64,000 nt of DNA from Haloarcula limicola (lineage in GTDB: Archaea; Halobacteriota; Halobacteria; Halobacteriales; Haloarculaceae): the NCBI RefSeq assembly GCF_010119205.1, contig NZ_WRXM01000001.1, positions 1,736,001 to 1,800,000 of the forward strand, in the 5' to 3' direction. A program made the position numbers and the translations under genes. The notes below the pieces were generated by a model. It ran no database searches. It was not told the DNA's origin and saw only the letters and a program-made list of their open reading frames with translations. Shown one piece after another: positions 34,697 to 43,453 of the stretch (positions are counted from its first letter, which is position 1; each line of letters starts with the position of its first letter).

Positions 34697-35278
34697 ATGC
34701 AACTGGATCCGACCGACACCGCCGTCATCGTGGTCGACATGCAGAACGGCTTCTGTCACCCCGACGGCGCGCTCTACGCCCCGGACAGCGAGGCGGCCGT
34801 CGACCCCGTCGCGGAGCTGGTCGCGGACGCCCGCGAGGCGGGCGCGAGCGTCGTCTTCACGCGGGACGTCCACCCGCCCGAACAGTTCGAGGACGCCCAC
34901 TACTACGACGAGTTCGACCGCTGGGGCGAACACGTCCTCGAAGGCTCGTGGGAGGCGGAACTGGTCGAGGACCTCGACCCCCGCGAAGGCGACGACGAAC
35001 TGGTCGTCGTCAAACACACCTACGACGCCTTCTATCAGACGCAACTGGAGGGGTGGCTCGACGCTCACGGCGTCGACGACCTCGTGATTTGCGGGACGCT
35101 GGCGAACGTCTGTGTCCTGCATACGGCCTCCAGCGCGGGCCTGCGCGACTACCGCCCGATCCTCGCCGAGGACGCCGTCGGGTTCATCGAGGCGGACCAC
35201 CGCGAGTACGCCCTGGAGCACGCCGACTGGCTCTTCGGCGAAGTGACCGACCGCGACGCCATTGAGTTCGCCGAATGA
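34697..35278 (+). CDS. pncA: Nicotinamidase/cysteine hydrolase
   Basis: The 193-residue protein belongs to the isochorismatase-like cysteine hydrolases. The catalytic triad can be assigned as Asp14 (VVDMQNGF), Lys106 (VVVKHTYDAFYQT) and Cys139 (GTLANVCVLHTA). Metal-binding residues occur in FTRDVHPPEQF. Nicotinamidase converts nicotinamide to nicotinate for the PncB enzyme encoded at 29360. The ATG at 34697 is used because upstream residues are not family-like. Its stop overlaps the next gene by four bases (ATGA), so the two are translated together. Confidence 0.88.
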   Translation: MQLDPTDTAVIVVDMQNGFCHPDGALYAPDSEAAVDPVAELVADAREAGASVVFTRDVHPPEQFEDAHYYDEFDRWGEHVLEGSWEAELVEDLDPREGDDELVVVKHTYDAFYQTQLEGWLDAHGVDDLVICGTLANVCVLHTASSAGLRDYRPILAEDAVGFIEADHREYALEHADWLFGEVTDRDAIEFAE

Positions 35279-35754
35279 GCGAGCCGGTCCGCGGCGACGT
35301 CTCGGAGGTCGAGGGCGGTCCCGAGTACGACCTGAACTTCCGCGAGCATCCCGAGCGCTACCGCCACACGAGCGACGAGCGGGGCGCGTTCAAGATAGAA
35401 CCGTACAAGGGCGAACTGCTCCCCGACTGGACGATCTCGGACCTCGGCCCGGCCGCCGAGGCGGCTCAGGCTATCCACGACCGCTACCGGGAGTACCGCG
35501 ACGCGGACGATTTCGTCGGGATGGACATGGCTCGGAAGTACCTCCAGATGGGGTGGACGCGGTCGATGCGCTACGCGAAGTATCCGGGCGGGCAGAAGTA
35601 CGAGGACGGACGAGAACGGGAGCCGCGGACATGGTACGACCCGGAGAAACGCCGCATTGCCCGGATATATCGGTTCCACCTCGACCGAGTTCGGAACGAC
35701 GACGCCTACGCGCGGGCGAAGGCGCGTCACCGAGAGCAGTACGGCGAGAACTAG
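35275..35754 (+). CDS. DUF4385-family protein
   Basis: The 159-residue protein shows the DUF4385 sequence YDLNFREHPERYRHTSDERGAFKI and PYKGELLPDWT, then FVGMDMARKYLQMGWTRSMRYAKYPGG. Most of the conserved residues are aromatic and basic, and no known fold is apparent. Function is unknown. Its start overlaps the stop of the nicotinamidase gene, pointing to an operon, and its own stop overlaps that of the M23-like gene on the other strand. Confidence 0.88.
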   Translation: MSEPVRGDVSEVEGGPEYDLNFREHPERYRHTSDERGAFKIEPYKGELLPDWTISDLGPAAEAAQAIHDRYREYRDADDFVGMDMARKYLQMGWTRSMRYAKYPGGQKYEDGREREPRTWYDPEKRRIARIYRFHLDRVRNDDAYARAKARHREQYGEN

Positions 35755-36596
35755 CGTTCGATCGTCACAGTCACGTCCTCTCCGACCGCCAACTCGACCC
35801 CCTCACCGACGAGTTTCGCGCCCGCGTCGTCGCGCGAGCAGAACAGCGCGAGGCCGGTGACCGGGTCGCCGTTCGCGTAGACGGTCACGTCGTCCCACGC
35901 GACCGTTCGCCCGTCGGCCGTGCCGACCCGAGTGCCGGCGAACGCGACTCGTTCGCTGCCTACACCACCCAGTAACCCGCCGCCGTCGTAGTGCGGGAGG
36001 CCGCCGTCGAGGACCCCCTCGTCGCCACCAGTACCGCTCTCGTCGCCTCCCTCGTTCGCTATCCCGACGAACCGCTCGCCGGGTTCGGGATGCTCGGGGC
36101 TGTCAAGGCGCGCCCACGTCTCGCCCGCCTCGGCGACGGTGCCGGTGCCGTTCCACGAGAGCGGTTCGACGTCGACGCCGACCGAAATCGGAAGCGATCC
36201 CGACGCCCGATAGGGGTTCGCGTCGGGCGAGCGAAAGCCCAGGTGGACGTGGTTCGGGACCCACGGCGCGAAGAAACCGGCGCGGACGAGTTCACCGAGA
36301 TCGTCGCCGACGGTCACCGTCTCGCCCCGTTCGACGCTCGGTTTCACGTGGAGCAACCGGGCGACGTGCTCGCCGGTGTCGACCAGAATCAGGTGGTCGT
36401 CGGCGGCGGCGTAGGGTTTCGGCGGCGCGCGCACCCGCTTCGTCTCCAGCACCTCGCCGGCGACGGGCGAGGGCGCTCGGTCGCCGTCGGGATAGAGGTC
36501 TATCGCACGCCCCTTGTCGTGGGCGTCGAACGGCGAGTTGTACAGCGAGAAGCGGTAGTACCGGTGGAGTACGTCCCGCGGGACGGTGACGGCCAT
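35751..36596 (-). CDS. M23-like (LytM-fold) domain protein
   Basis: The 281-residue protein has no obvious signal peptide. Its first half resembles the M23 metallopeptidase fold: a leading His and Asp in AHDKGRAIDLYPD (about 26-38) and the HVHLGF end (about 116-121), with the GEVLETKRV and LVDTGEHVARLLHVKPS strands between. The canonical HxxxD spacing is altered, so catalysis is doubtful. Peptidoglycan is absent in haloarchaea, so a different substrate or a non-enzymatic role is likely. The remaining part (about 200-281) may hold a second small beta domain. Confidence 0.65.
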   Translation of the reverse strand: MAVTVPRDVLHRYYRFSLYNSPFDAHDKGRAIDLYPDGDRAPSPVAGEVLETKRVRAPPKPYAAADDHLILVDTGEHVARLLHVKPSVERGETVTVGDDLGELVRAGFFAPWVPNHVHLGFRSPDANPYRASGSLPISVGVDVEPLSWNGTGTVAEAGETWARLDSPEHPEPGERFVGIANEGGDESGTGGDEGVLDGGLPHYDGGGLLGGVGSERVAFAGTRVGTADGRTVAWDDVTVYANGDPVTGLALFCSRDDAGAKLVGEGVELAVGEDVTVTIER

Positions 36597-36812
36597 CGAC
36601 GGGGATTAGCGAGCACGGAGTATGTGCCTGTCGTCCGAGCGTTCAAGTCAGATGAGGAGACCACACCGGCCCGTGAGCTAACCACCGCCGCGACGGGTTC
36701 GCGGGAGTGCGACACACCCCGTCGCGGTCGCCGCGTGTCGCCTGTTCGCCACTCGCTCACCAGCCACGGCGTTCGGCGGGGACATTTAGTCTTCGCCGTC
36801 CCTACGGCGGCT

Positions 36813-37493
36813 ATGCGCCTCCTCCGCGGGCGGGCGAGCGACCACGAGCGCGACTACGCGTGTACTCGGGAGCTGGCCGATCAAGTGGCCGACGACGGGA
36901 CGCCGGCCCTTCGCGTCTGGACCCCGCACCGACAGGTCGCCTTCGGCCGCCGGGACCGCCGCGCCGAGGGGTACGACCGCGCCCGAGCGGCCGCAACGGA
37001 CCGGGGCTACGCGATCCTCGAACGGAGCGTCGGCGGTCGCGCCGTCGCCTACACCGGTAGGACAGTCGCGTTCACGCTAGCTGAACCCACTGCTGACGGC
37101 CGGAGCGGTATCGGCGCTCGCTACGACCGCGCGGCAGCGGCGATTCGGCGTGCGCTCGCCGAGGTCGGCATCGAAGCGCGCGACGGCGAACCGCCCGACT
37201 CCTTCTGTCCCGGTACCAACTCACTGCAGGCCGACGGGAAACTCGTGGGGCTGGCACAACGAGTCCGACAGGACGTGGCACTCACCGCTGGCATCGTCGT
37301 CGTTCGGGACCACGCGGCGATTGCCGCCGTCCTCGACCCGGTGTACGACGCGCTCGGCGTTCCCTTCGCCCCCGATTCGGTGGGAAGCATCGCGCGTGCG
37401 GGCGGCGTCGGCGATTCGGAGGCCGTCGTCGACGCCGTCGAACGCGAACTCGTCGGTGACCGGACGGTCACGGTCCGCGAAACGGTGGAGTGA
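36813..37493 (+). CDS. Lipoate-protein ligase family protein (LplA/BPL fold)
   Basis: The 226-residue cytoplasmic protein has the fold of lipoate/biotin ligases: the region RSVGGRAVAYTGRTVAFTL (about 70) corresponds to the RRxSGGxAVxH lid, and GKLVGLAQRVRQDVALTAGIV contains the Lys that contacts the acyl-adenylate. These enzymes activate lipoate or octanoate with ATP and attach it to E2 or GcvH proteins. The protein is about 100 residues shorter than E. coli LplA, so it may work with a separate accessory protein, as in some archaea. Confidence 0.82.
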   Translation: MRLLRGRASDHERDYACTRELADQVADDGTPALRVWTPHRQVAFGRRDRRAEGYDRARAAATDRGYAILERSVGGRAVAYTGRTVAFTLAEPTADGRSGIGARYDRAAAAIRRALAEVGIEARDGEPPDSFCPGTNSLQADGKLVGLAQRVRQDVALTAGIVVVRDHAAIAAVLDPVYDALGVPFAPDSVGSIARAGGVGDSEAVVDAVERELVGDRTVTVRETVE

Positions 37494-37562
37494 CCGCCTG
37501 CTGTCGCGATCGTCGGCGGCGCCTTTCGAGACACTTAGGGAGGCCCCCGGCGGACAGGGCAT

Positions 37563-38867
37563 ATGCTCATCCGCAACGCGACGCTCGCGGACGGCCGGCA
37601 ACGGGACGTCCGGGTGCGCGGTGAGACCATCGCCGAGGTCGGTCGGGACCTCTCGCCCGACGACGAACGCACCGTCGAGGCCACGGGCAAGCGCTTGTTA
37701 CCCGGAATGATGGACGTCCACGTTCACTTCCGCCAGCCCGGCTACCCCCACAAGGAGACGTGGGAGTCCGGCTCTCGCGCCGCGGCGGCGGGCGGCGTGA
37801 CGACGGTGGTCGACCAGCCCAACACCGACCCGCCGACGGTCGACGGCGAGGCGTTCGACCGGAAGGCCGAGTTCGCCGCCGACTCCGTCGTCGACTGGGG
37901 CATCAACGGCGGCGTCACGGCCGACTGGATCCCAAACGTCCTCCTGCGCCGACGCCTGTTCGCACTCGGCGAGGTGTTCCTCGCCGACTCGACGGGCGAC
38001 ATGGGCATCGAGACGGATCTCTTCGAGGACGCGCTCGAAGCGGCGACGGAGAACGGTGTCACCGTCACGGTCCACGCCGAGGACGCCGACTCGTTCAACG
38101 AGGACGCCCGCGCCCGCGAGGACGCCGACGCCTGGAGCGCCTACCGTACCGCCGAGGCGGAGGCGATCGCCGTCGAACGGGCCTGCGAGGCCGCGAAGCG
38201 GATGGACGCTCGCATCCACATCGCCCACACGTCCACGCCGGAGGGCATCGACATCGCCGCCGACGCGGGGATGACCACCGAAGTGACGCCGCATCACCTC
38301 CTGCTCTCGCGGCGGGACCTCGGCGAGTTGGGGACGTTCGGGCGGATGAACCCGCCCCTGCGTCGGGAGAAGCGACGCCGCGGCGTCTACGAGCGGGTCG
38401 TCGACGGCACCGTGGACATGATCGCGACCGACCACGCGCCCCACACCCGCGAGGAGAAGGACGCAGGTATCTGGGACGCCCCGTCGGGCGTGCCCGGCGT
38501 CGAGACGGTGCTGCCGCTCTTGCTGGCGGAAGCCCGTGATCCCGATACCGACCTGACCTACGAGCGCGTTCGAGACCTCACCGCCGCCAACCCCGCCGAG
38601 GTCTTCGACGTGCCACAGAAGGGCGCGATCGAGCCCGGTAAAGACGCCGACCTCGTGCTGGTCGACACCACCGAGACCACCGAGATTCGCGGCGAGGCCC
38701 TCCACACCGACTGCGGGTGGACGCCCTTCGAGGGCTTCGAGGGCATCTTCCCCGAGTGGACGATGGTCCGCGGGACGACCGTCTACGAGCGCGATTCGGA
38801 CGAAGACGTCTTCTACGGCCACCAGGGCGAGAACGTCCGCGACGCCGACGGCGAAGTCCTCCAGTAG
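37563..38867 (+). CDS. pyrC: Dihydroorotase
   Basis: The enzyme closes carbamoyl-aspartate to dihydroorotate in pyrimidine synthesis. The 434-residue protein has the metal site HVHFRQPG (His53, His55), a candidate carboxylated Lys in the YPHKETWESGSRAAAAGG region, HAEDADSF and HIAHTSTPEG histidines, and the ATDHAPHTREEK loop with the catalytic Asp. It is a single TIM-barrel protein of the usual length. It is followed after 70 bp by a small zinc protein, with an inverted repeat at 38877-38897 between. Confidence 0.93.
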   Translation: MLIRNATLADGRQRDVRVRGETIAEVGRDLSPDDERTVEATGKRLLPGMMDVHVHFRQPGYPHKETWESGSRAAAAGGVTTVVDQPNTDPPTVDGEAFDRKAEFAADSVVDWGINGGVTADWIPNVLLRRRLFALGEVFLADSTGDMGIETDLFEDALEAATENGVTVTVHAEDADSFNEDARAREDADAWSAYRTAEAEAIAVERACEAAKRMDARIHIAHTSTPEGIDIAADAGMTTEVTPHHLLLSRRDLGELGTFGRMNPPLRREKRRRGVYERVVDGTVDMIATDHAPHTREEKDAGIWDAPSGVPGVETVLPLLLAEARDPDTDLTYERVRDLTAANPAEVFDVPQKGAIEPGKDADLVLVDTTETTEIRGEALHTDCGWTPFEGFEGIFPEWTMVRGTTVYERDSDEDVFYGHQGENVRDADGEVLQ

Positions 38868-38876
38868 TCGGATTGT

Positions 38877-38897
38877 GTGTGCGAGATCTACGCACAC
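38877..38897. terminator. Perfect inverted repeat after pyrC
   Basis: GTGTGCG (38877-38883) and CGCACAC (38891-38897) flank AGATCTA, giving a 7-bp stem and a 7-base loop 10 bp after the pyrC stop. It could be a terminator of pyrC or an operator for the zinc-protein gene at 38938. No T-run follows the stem, so termination is uncertain. Confidence 0.4.
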
Positions 38898-38937
38898 TCG
38901 CGCCGCGGTGATATCTGATATCGACGAATCGACAGAT

Positions 38938-39117
38938 ATGGTTCGCTGTGAGAACTGCGGCGCGGAGGCCGAGACCACCGACGAACTGGACCACGACGAC
39001 GTGAAGCAGATCGAGCTCGACGAGGGCGGGAACGGGCCGCCCCGCGTCCGCTACGGGGCGAACATCCGCGACCTCTGGCTGTGTAAACAGTGCGGAAAAG
39101 TGCTCGGCGTCAGCTGA
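38938..39117 (+). CDS. Small zinc-ribbon protein
   Basis: The 59-residue protein has two CxxC pairs, MVRCENCGAEAE (C4/C7) and LWLCKQCGKVLG (about C49/C52), separated by an acidic stretch with YGANIRDL. A single zinc ribbon is therefore expected. I do not recognise the family; such proteins are common and uncharacterised in haloarchaea. The start at 38938 is the ATG just before the first Cys pair. Its preceding GATATCTGATATCGAC stretch (38909-38924) is AT-rich and may contain the promoter. Confidence 0.75.
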   Translation: MVRCENCGAEAETTDELDHDDVKQIELDEGGNGPPRVRYGANIRDLWLCKQCGKVLGVS

Positions 39118-39131
39118 TCACGCCCGTCCTC

Positions 39132-39506
39132 TCACACCCGCTCTAAGCGCGTCGGCGGAACGGGCCGGACGAGACCGAAGTACGCGCGATAGCAGAGCAT
39201 TCCGACCCCGAGACCGGCCAGTCCCGCCAGTAGTATCGACGTGATCAGGTCTGGGCCGAGGAGGTAGCCACCAGTCAGGATCGCTGCGCCCAGCACCACG
39301 ATAAGCGCGACAGTTCGGGTAATCTTGGACCCCGGAAGTCGGTCGGTTGCGCCGTGTTCACCGGCATAAATGGCGAGGACAGTCGTGACCGTAAACAGCG
39401 CCGCGAGCGGCCACGACACACCATCGTCGATGTTAAGCCACACCTGTACGAGACAGAGAACCGCGAGAAATCCGTCGGTGAGGAGGACTTTCGTTCGGGG
39501 TTCCAT
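39132..39506 (-). CDS. Small four-helix membrane protein of unknown function
   Basis: The 124-residue protein starts MEPRTKVLLTDGFLAVLCLVQ and is mostly hydrophobic, with helices near 9-24, 33-50, 65-85 and 88-108. A basic C-terminus follows (RPVPPTRLERV). I do not recognise a family. It is convergent with the zinc-ribbon gene (38938) and lies on the same strand as DUF5806, 54 bp downstream of it. Confidence 0.6.
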   Translation of the reverse strand: MEPRTKVLLTDGFLAVLCLVQVWLNIDDGVSWPLAALFTVTTVLAIYAGEHGATDRLPGSKITRTVALIVVLGAAILTGGYLLGPDLITSILLAGLAGLGVGMLCYRAYFGLVRPVPPTRLERV

Positions 39507-39560
39507 CGCTCGTAATTCAGCCGGTCTGCGGATAACGGTGGCGACGGTCCCCCGGTCGGC

Positions 39561-40307
39561 TCACTTCTCGTCGACGCCGAACTCGTGACCGCACTCGGGA
39601 CAGCAGACTTCGTCGTGACGCAGCGCCGCGGAGTGCTCGCGGACTTCGCGCATGACCGTCGAGATGCGGTCCTCGGCCTCCATCTCGTCTTCGACGGCGA
39701 GATCCACGCCCTCGACCTCCAGGAGGAACTTCGCCACCTCCGTCGCCTCGTACATCACGTCGTCGAGCTCTTCGGCGGTGAAGAAGTCCGACATCGCGCC
39801 GTAGAGGAACGTCGCGCCGGCCTTGCGGACCTTCTCCTCGAAGGACGCGCGGGCCTGATTGACCGCCTGCGGCGTGTACGTGTCCGTCATAAAGGGAACG
39901 AGTTCCGGGAGGTTCTCGCCGATCTTCGTCATCTCGACGCCGGTCTCGGTGCGGAAGTCGGCACAGAGACGGGCGATGGCCCACTCGCGGGCGGTGACGT
40001 ACGTCCGCTCGCGAAGGAACTCGTTGGCGCGGTCGTAGGTACCCCCCTCGATCTTCTTGAACCGCTCGTACTTCCGGACGTCTTCGGGGACGTCGCCGGC
40101 CGGCGCGACCCCCTCGCCGAGCGCTTCGTCCGCCGCCGCGTCGGTATTCTCGGCGTCGGCGGTCTCGACACCGCCGGCTCCGGCGTCGCTCCCCGCAGCG
40201 TCGCCGTCCTCGCTGTCGGCGTCCGCGTTCTCGTCGTCCGGTTCGTGGGGCGTGACGACCCGCGTCGGCGTCTCGTCGCTCTCCTCCGGCGGCGCACCCT
40301 CTGTCAT
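39561..40307 (-). CDS. DUF5806-family protein
   Basis: The 248-residue protein has a very acidic, low-complexity N-terminal 85 residues followed by a conserved C-terminal part. That part includes DVRKYERFKKIEGGTYDRANEFLRE and AREWAIARLCADFRTETGVEMTKIGENLPELVPF, which match the haloarchaeal DUF5806. A Cys pair occurs near the end in VCCPECGHEF, so a small zinc site is likely. The function is unknown. Confidence 0.85.
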   Translation of the reverse strand: MTEGAPPEESDETPTRVVTPHEPDDENADADSEDGDAAGSDAGAGGVETADAENTDAAADEALGEGVAPAGDVPEDVRKYERFKKIEGGTYDRANEFLRERTYVTAREWAIARLCADFRTETGVEMTKIGENLPELVPFMTDTYTPQAVNQARASFEEKVRKAGATFLYGAMSDFFTAEELDDVMYEATEVAKFLLEVEGVDLAVEDEMEAEDRISTVMREVREHSAALRHDEVCCPECGHEFGVDEK

Positions 40308-40423
40308 TGGCGTCTCTGTGTCCCCGCGCGGAAAAAGCGTATCGCCCGCAGCGTGCGCGTCGTCGTCTCACACGCCGCAGTCGTGGGGGTGGCTTTTTGA
40401 GCGACGCCGCCGAGTGGCCGCGT

Positions 40424-40795
40424 ATGAACGTCCTGCTCGGGATCGGAGGGAGCGAACTCTCCTACCACGCACTCGACGAGACGATCGCCCGCGCGAAGGA
40501 GACGGGTGACGAGGTGACCATCGCCATCTTCGACAACGAAGAGGTGGATACGGACGCCGACGAGGTCCGGGAACGGGTCGAGTCGACGCTGTCCGAGGCC
40601 GACTTCGAGGCGTCGATACGACGCATCGAGGGCGACTCGCCGGGGAGCCGACTCATCGACATCGCCGAGAGCGAGGAGTTCGACCGCATCGTGCTGGGCG
40701 GCGGCGAGCGCTCGACGCTGGGGAAGATCCAACTCGGCTCCATCGTCGAGTTCGTCCTGTTGAACGCACAGACGCCCGTCACGCTCATCCGATGA
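40424..40795 (+). CDS. Universal stress protein family protein
   Basis: The 123-residue single UspA-like domain starts MNVLLGIGGSELSYHALDETI. It ends IVLGGGERSTLGKIQLGSIVEFVLLNAQTPVTLIR, corresponding to the ATP-binding Gly-rich loop region of Usp folds; the usual GxxGxxxxxxGS pattern is partly changed. It overlaps the next GNAT gene by four bases (ATGA), so both are probably translated from one mRNA. The partner in the response is not known. Confidence 0.85.
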   Translation: MNVLLGIGGSELSYHALDETIARAKETGDEVTIAIFDNEEVDTDADEVRERVESTLSEADFEASIRRIEGDSPGSRLIDIAESEEFDRIVLGGGERSTLGKIQLGSIVEFVLLNAQTPVTLIR

Positions 40796-41313
40796 CCAGA
40801 GAGTACCCCGACGATCCGGCCGGTGAGTTCCCCGCGCCGCCGCGGACCGTCACCGACGCCGAGGGCCGCGAGATCGAGATCGTTCCCGCCGACGACGCCG
40901 AACGCGGACGCCTCGTCGAGATGTATCTCGACTTCGACCCGGCCGACCGCGCGCAGGGCATCCCGCCGGTCAAGGAAGAGGCGATCGAGAAGTGGCTCGA
41001 CACGATCCTCGAAGACGACTGCGTCAACGTCGTCGCCCGCCACGACGGCCACGCCGTCGGGCACGCGACGCTCGTCCCGGACCGCCACGACGAGCACGAA
41101 CTCGCCATCTTCGTCCTGCAGGCCTTTCAGGGAGCGGGCATCGGGACCATGTTGCTGGAGACGCTGTTGGGGCAGGGACAGGTCGAGGGCATCGATCGGG
41201 TCTGGCTCACCGTCGAGCGGTGGAACGACCCCGCGATCGCGCTCTATCGGAAGATGGGCTTCGAGACGAGCAACGCCGAGAGCTTCGAGATCGAGATGGC
41301 GATCCAGCTCTAG
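40792..41313 (+). CDS. GNAT-family N-acetyltransferase
   Basis: The 173-residue protein has the GNAT core with an acetyl-CoA loop seen as FVLQAFQGAGIGTMLLETLLG (near 105-125), where the consensus is Q/RxxGxG/A. The preceding HDGHAVGHATLVPDRHDEHELAIFV strand also fits, and the last strand has ALYRKMGFE. The substrate is not known. It is the second gene of the Usp-GNAT pair and converges with another Usp gene at 41310. Confidence 0.9.
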   Translation: MTREYPDDPAGEFPAPPRTVTDAEGREIEIVPADDAERGRLVEMYLDFDPADRAQGIPPVKEEAIEKWLDTILEDDCVNVVARHDGHAVGHATLVPDRHDEHELAIFVLQAFQGAGIGTMLLETLLGQGQVEGIDRVWLTVERWNDPAIALYRKMGFETSNAESFEIEMAIQL

Positions 41314-41747
41314 ACGGAGAGCACCGGCTGGCTCGCGTACTCCAGAACGTACAGCGCGGCGCGGCCGATGGCCTCCTCGCCGCCGCCCTCGCGCGGGACG
41401 ACGATGAACTCCGCGCCGACGTCCTCCGCCGCGTCCAAGATGACGCCCCCCGGCGTCTGCATCAGTCGCTGTTCCGAGAACGCCGTCGCGGTCGAGGTGT
41501 CGAGGCCGCCGTCGTGACCGGCCGCCCGGAACTGCTCGCGTATCTTCCGGGTGAACGTGCGGTGTTCGTCGGCGACCGACTCGGCGTCGACGAGCCCGTC
41601 GTCGATGTCCCGCCTGAGTCGCTCGTCGACGACGAACAGCAGGTGGAGGTCGGCGTCGTATCGCTCGGCGATGGCGATAGCGTACTCGGCCGCTCGCTCG
41701 GCCCGGTCGCTCCCGTCGACCGGCACGAGCACGAGGTCGATGTCCAT
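41310..41747 (-). CDS. Universal stress protein family protein
   Basis: The 145-residue UspA domain starts MDIDLVLVPVDGSDRAERAAEYAI, a typical first strand and helix. The C-terminal half has the motif VVPREGGGEEAIGRAALYVLEYASQPVLSV, a diverged ATP loop (the consensus GxxGxxxxxxGS is incomplete), so nucleotide binding is doubtful. It is divergent from the third Usp gene at 41862, with 114 bp between their starts. Its stop overlaps the end of the GNAT gene. Confidence 0.87.
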   Translation of the reverse strand: MDIDLVLVPVDGSDRAERAAEYAIAIAERYDADLHLLFVVDERLRRDIDDGLVDAESVADEHRTFTRKIREQFRAAGHDGGLDTSTATAFSEQRLMQTPGGVILDAAEDVGAEFIVVPREGGGEEAIGRAALYVLEYASQPVLSV

Positions 41748-41861
41748 CACTCGTCTCTGTGACCGGCCCGGGCAAAAAGCCATCCCATCAGCGCGTCGCT
41801 CTCCGCGCTCGCCCGGGGCCGAGGGAGCGGCTTTTTGGTCGTGCCCGCGGTACTCCGGCGT

Positions 41862-42326
41862 ATGTTCGAAACGGTGGTCATCGCGACCGACGGCTCGGGG
41901 AGCGCCCAGCGGGCCGTCGAGGCCGCGCTCGACCTGGCCGCGCACTTCGATGCGACCGTCCACGCGCTGTACGTCGTCGACTCCGGCGAAGTCGAATCCA
42001 CGCCCGAGGAGGTCCGCGAGGAACTGGAACGGGCCCTCGCGACCACCGGCGGCCGCGCGCTCTCGTTCGTCCGGGAGACCGCCGCCGCCGAGGCCGACGA
42101 CGACGTCGTCACGGCCGTTCGGGAGGGTGACCCGGCCGACGAGATCTGCCGGTACGCCGACGAACACGACGCCGACGTGGTCGCGACGGGGACGCGGGGC
42201 CGACACGGCGACCATGGCTTCCTGCTCGGGAGCGTCGCCGAGGAGATCGTCCGGCACGCGGAGATGCCGGTCCTGACGGTTCGCCAGTTGGAGGGCGAAG
42301 CGAACCCGGAACGGGAGCAGGTGTAG
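41862..42326 (+). CDS. Universal stress protein family protein
   Basis: The 154-residue UspA protein begins MFETVVIATDGSGSAQRAVE. Its C-terminal loop GTRGRHGDHGFLLGSVAEEIVRH has the full ATP-binding pattern GxxGxxxxxxxxxGS, unlike the two neighbouring Usp proteins. It likely binds ATP and acts in stress adaptation. It is transcribed divergently from the Usp gene at 41310. The next gene on the same strand, the lipoprotein at 42386, begins 59 bp downstream. Confidence 0.92.
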   Translation: MFETVVIATDGSGSAQRAVEAALDLAAHFDATVHALYVVDSGEVESTPEEVREELERALATTGGRALSFVRETAAAEADDDVVTAVREGDPADEICRYADEHDADVVATGTRGRHGDHGFLLGSVAEEIVRHAEMPVLTVRQLEGEANPEREQV

Positions 42327-42385
42327 CTCTAACCGAGTTTTCAGTCATCGAAACGAACAGGGGTAGTGCCGTCGAACGCCGAGAC

Positions 42386-43414
42386 ATGCCCTCCCGCTCC
42401 CGTCGCGCCTTCCTCGCGGCTACCGGCGTCGGCCTCGGATCGCTCGCGGGGTGTAACGCCCTCTCGACCGAGCCGCCGGCTACGTCGCCGCCGCCGGCCG
42501 CGGACCTCGCGGACTGGACCGTCTTCGTCGACTCGCAGGTCCCGCTCCCCGAGAGCGTCGCGTTCGACCGGACCAACGACACCACGGCGGCGGACGTCGC
42601 CGTCTTCGCGCCCACCGAGGCCAACGTCGAGCAGATCGCGGTGACGCTGGCCGACGGCACGCCGGTCGCCGTCGCCGGGACCGACGCGCAGTGGACGCTC
42701 GTGCAGGCCTGTCGCGGACTCGATGCGAGCTACGGGCTCGCCAGCAGCGGATGGAGCGCGCAGACCACGTTCGTCGCGGCGGTGCCCCGGGGCGACCGAT
42801 TGGACACGCATATCTTCGTCGGCGCGGAACTCCCGCGGGACCTGCCGTGGGCGCTGAACGAGACGCTGTCGCCCCGGGCGCAGGCCTGTACGGTCCCGTT
42901 CGAACACGTCGAACTCCCCGGAGACGTGACCCCTCTCGGGACCACCCGCATCCGCGGGCGCAACGACGTCGCCGGGTTCGATCGACGCGACAGCGTGCTC
43001 GTAGCGGACGACGACGACGTGACGCCGGTGTACGTCGACACGTCGGCGACCATCTGGAGCGGAGAAGCGGCGGACGGCGACGACCGCTACCGCGCGGACG
43101 GCGTCGTCCTCGCGGCGGAGTTCGACGGCCGACTGGACCGCATCGGACCGGGGTCGCAAACGACAGAGCCCCTGACGGTCGCAGACGAGAGCGACACGAC
43201 GGACGACGAGGCCCGACAGGTCTTCACGCCGGAAACTGACGCCGCGCGAGACGGGTTCACCGCCTGCTCGCGGTGCCGCGTGGTCCCGGACGAACTCGGG
43301 GACCGCTTTTCGTACCTCGCCAACGCTCGCTTCCGGTGGCGAGACCCGCGACTGCTGCGTTCGGACGACGTCTGGAGCCACCACACGCCCGGCGAGGCGG
43401 TGTGGTATCTCTGA
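42386..43414 (+). CDS. Uncharacterised lipoprotein with Tat-type signal
   Basis: The 342-residue protein starts MPSRSRRAFLAATGVGLGSLAGCNA, a twin-arginine signal combined with a lipobox LAGC (Cys23). The mature part is acidic and beta-rich. It has a two-Cys motif near the end (ACSRCRVVPDELGDRF). I do not recognise a family. Secretion through Tat suits a folded protein that is lipid-anchored on the outside of the cell. The gene is followed after 39 bp by the DHH phosphoesterase gene. Confidence 0.75.
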   Translation: MPSRSRRAFLAATGVGLGSLAGCNALSTEPPATSPPPAADLADWTVFVDSQVPLPESVAFDRTNDTTAADVAVFAPTEANVEQIAVTLADGTPVAVAGTDAQWTLVQACRGLDASYGLASSGWSAQTTFVAAVPRGDRLDTHIFVGAELPRDLPWALNETLSPRAQACTVPFEHVELPGDVTPLGTTRIRGRNDVAGFDRRDSVLVADDDDVTPVYVDTSATIWSGEAADGDDRYRADGVVLAAEFDGRLDRIGPGSQTTEPLTVADESDTTDDEARQVFTPETDAARDGFTACSRCRVVPDELGDRFSYLANARFRWRDPRLLRSDDVWSHHTPGEAVWYL

Positions 43415-43453
43415 GACCGCGGGGTTCATTGCCGGCGACTGGCATGAACGGGC

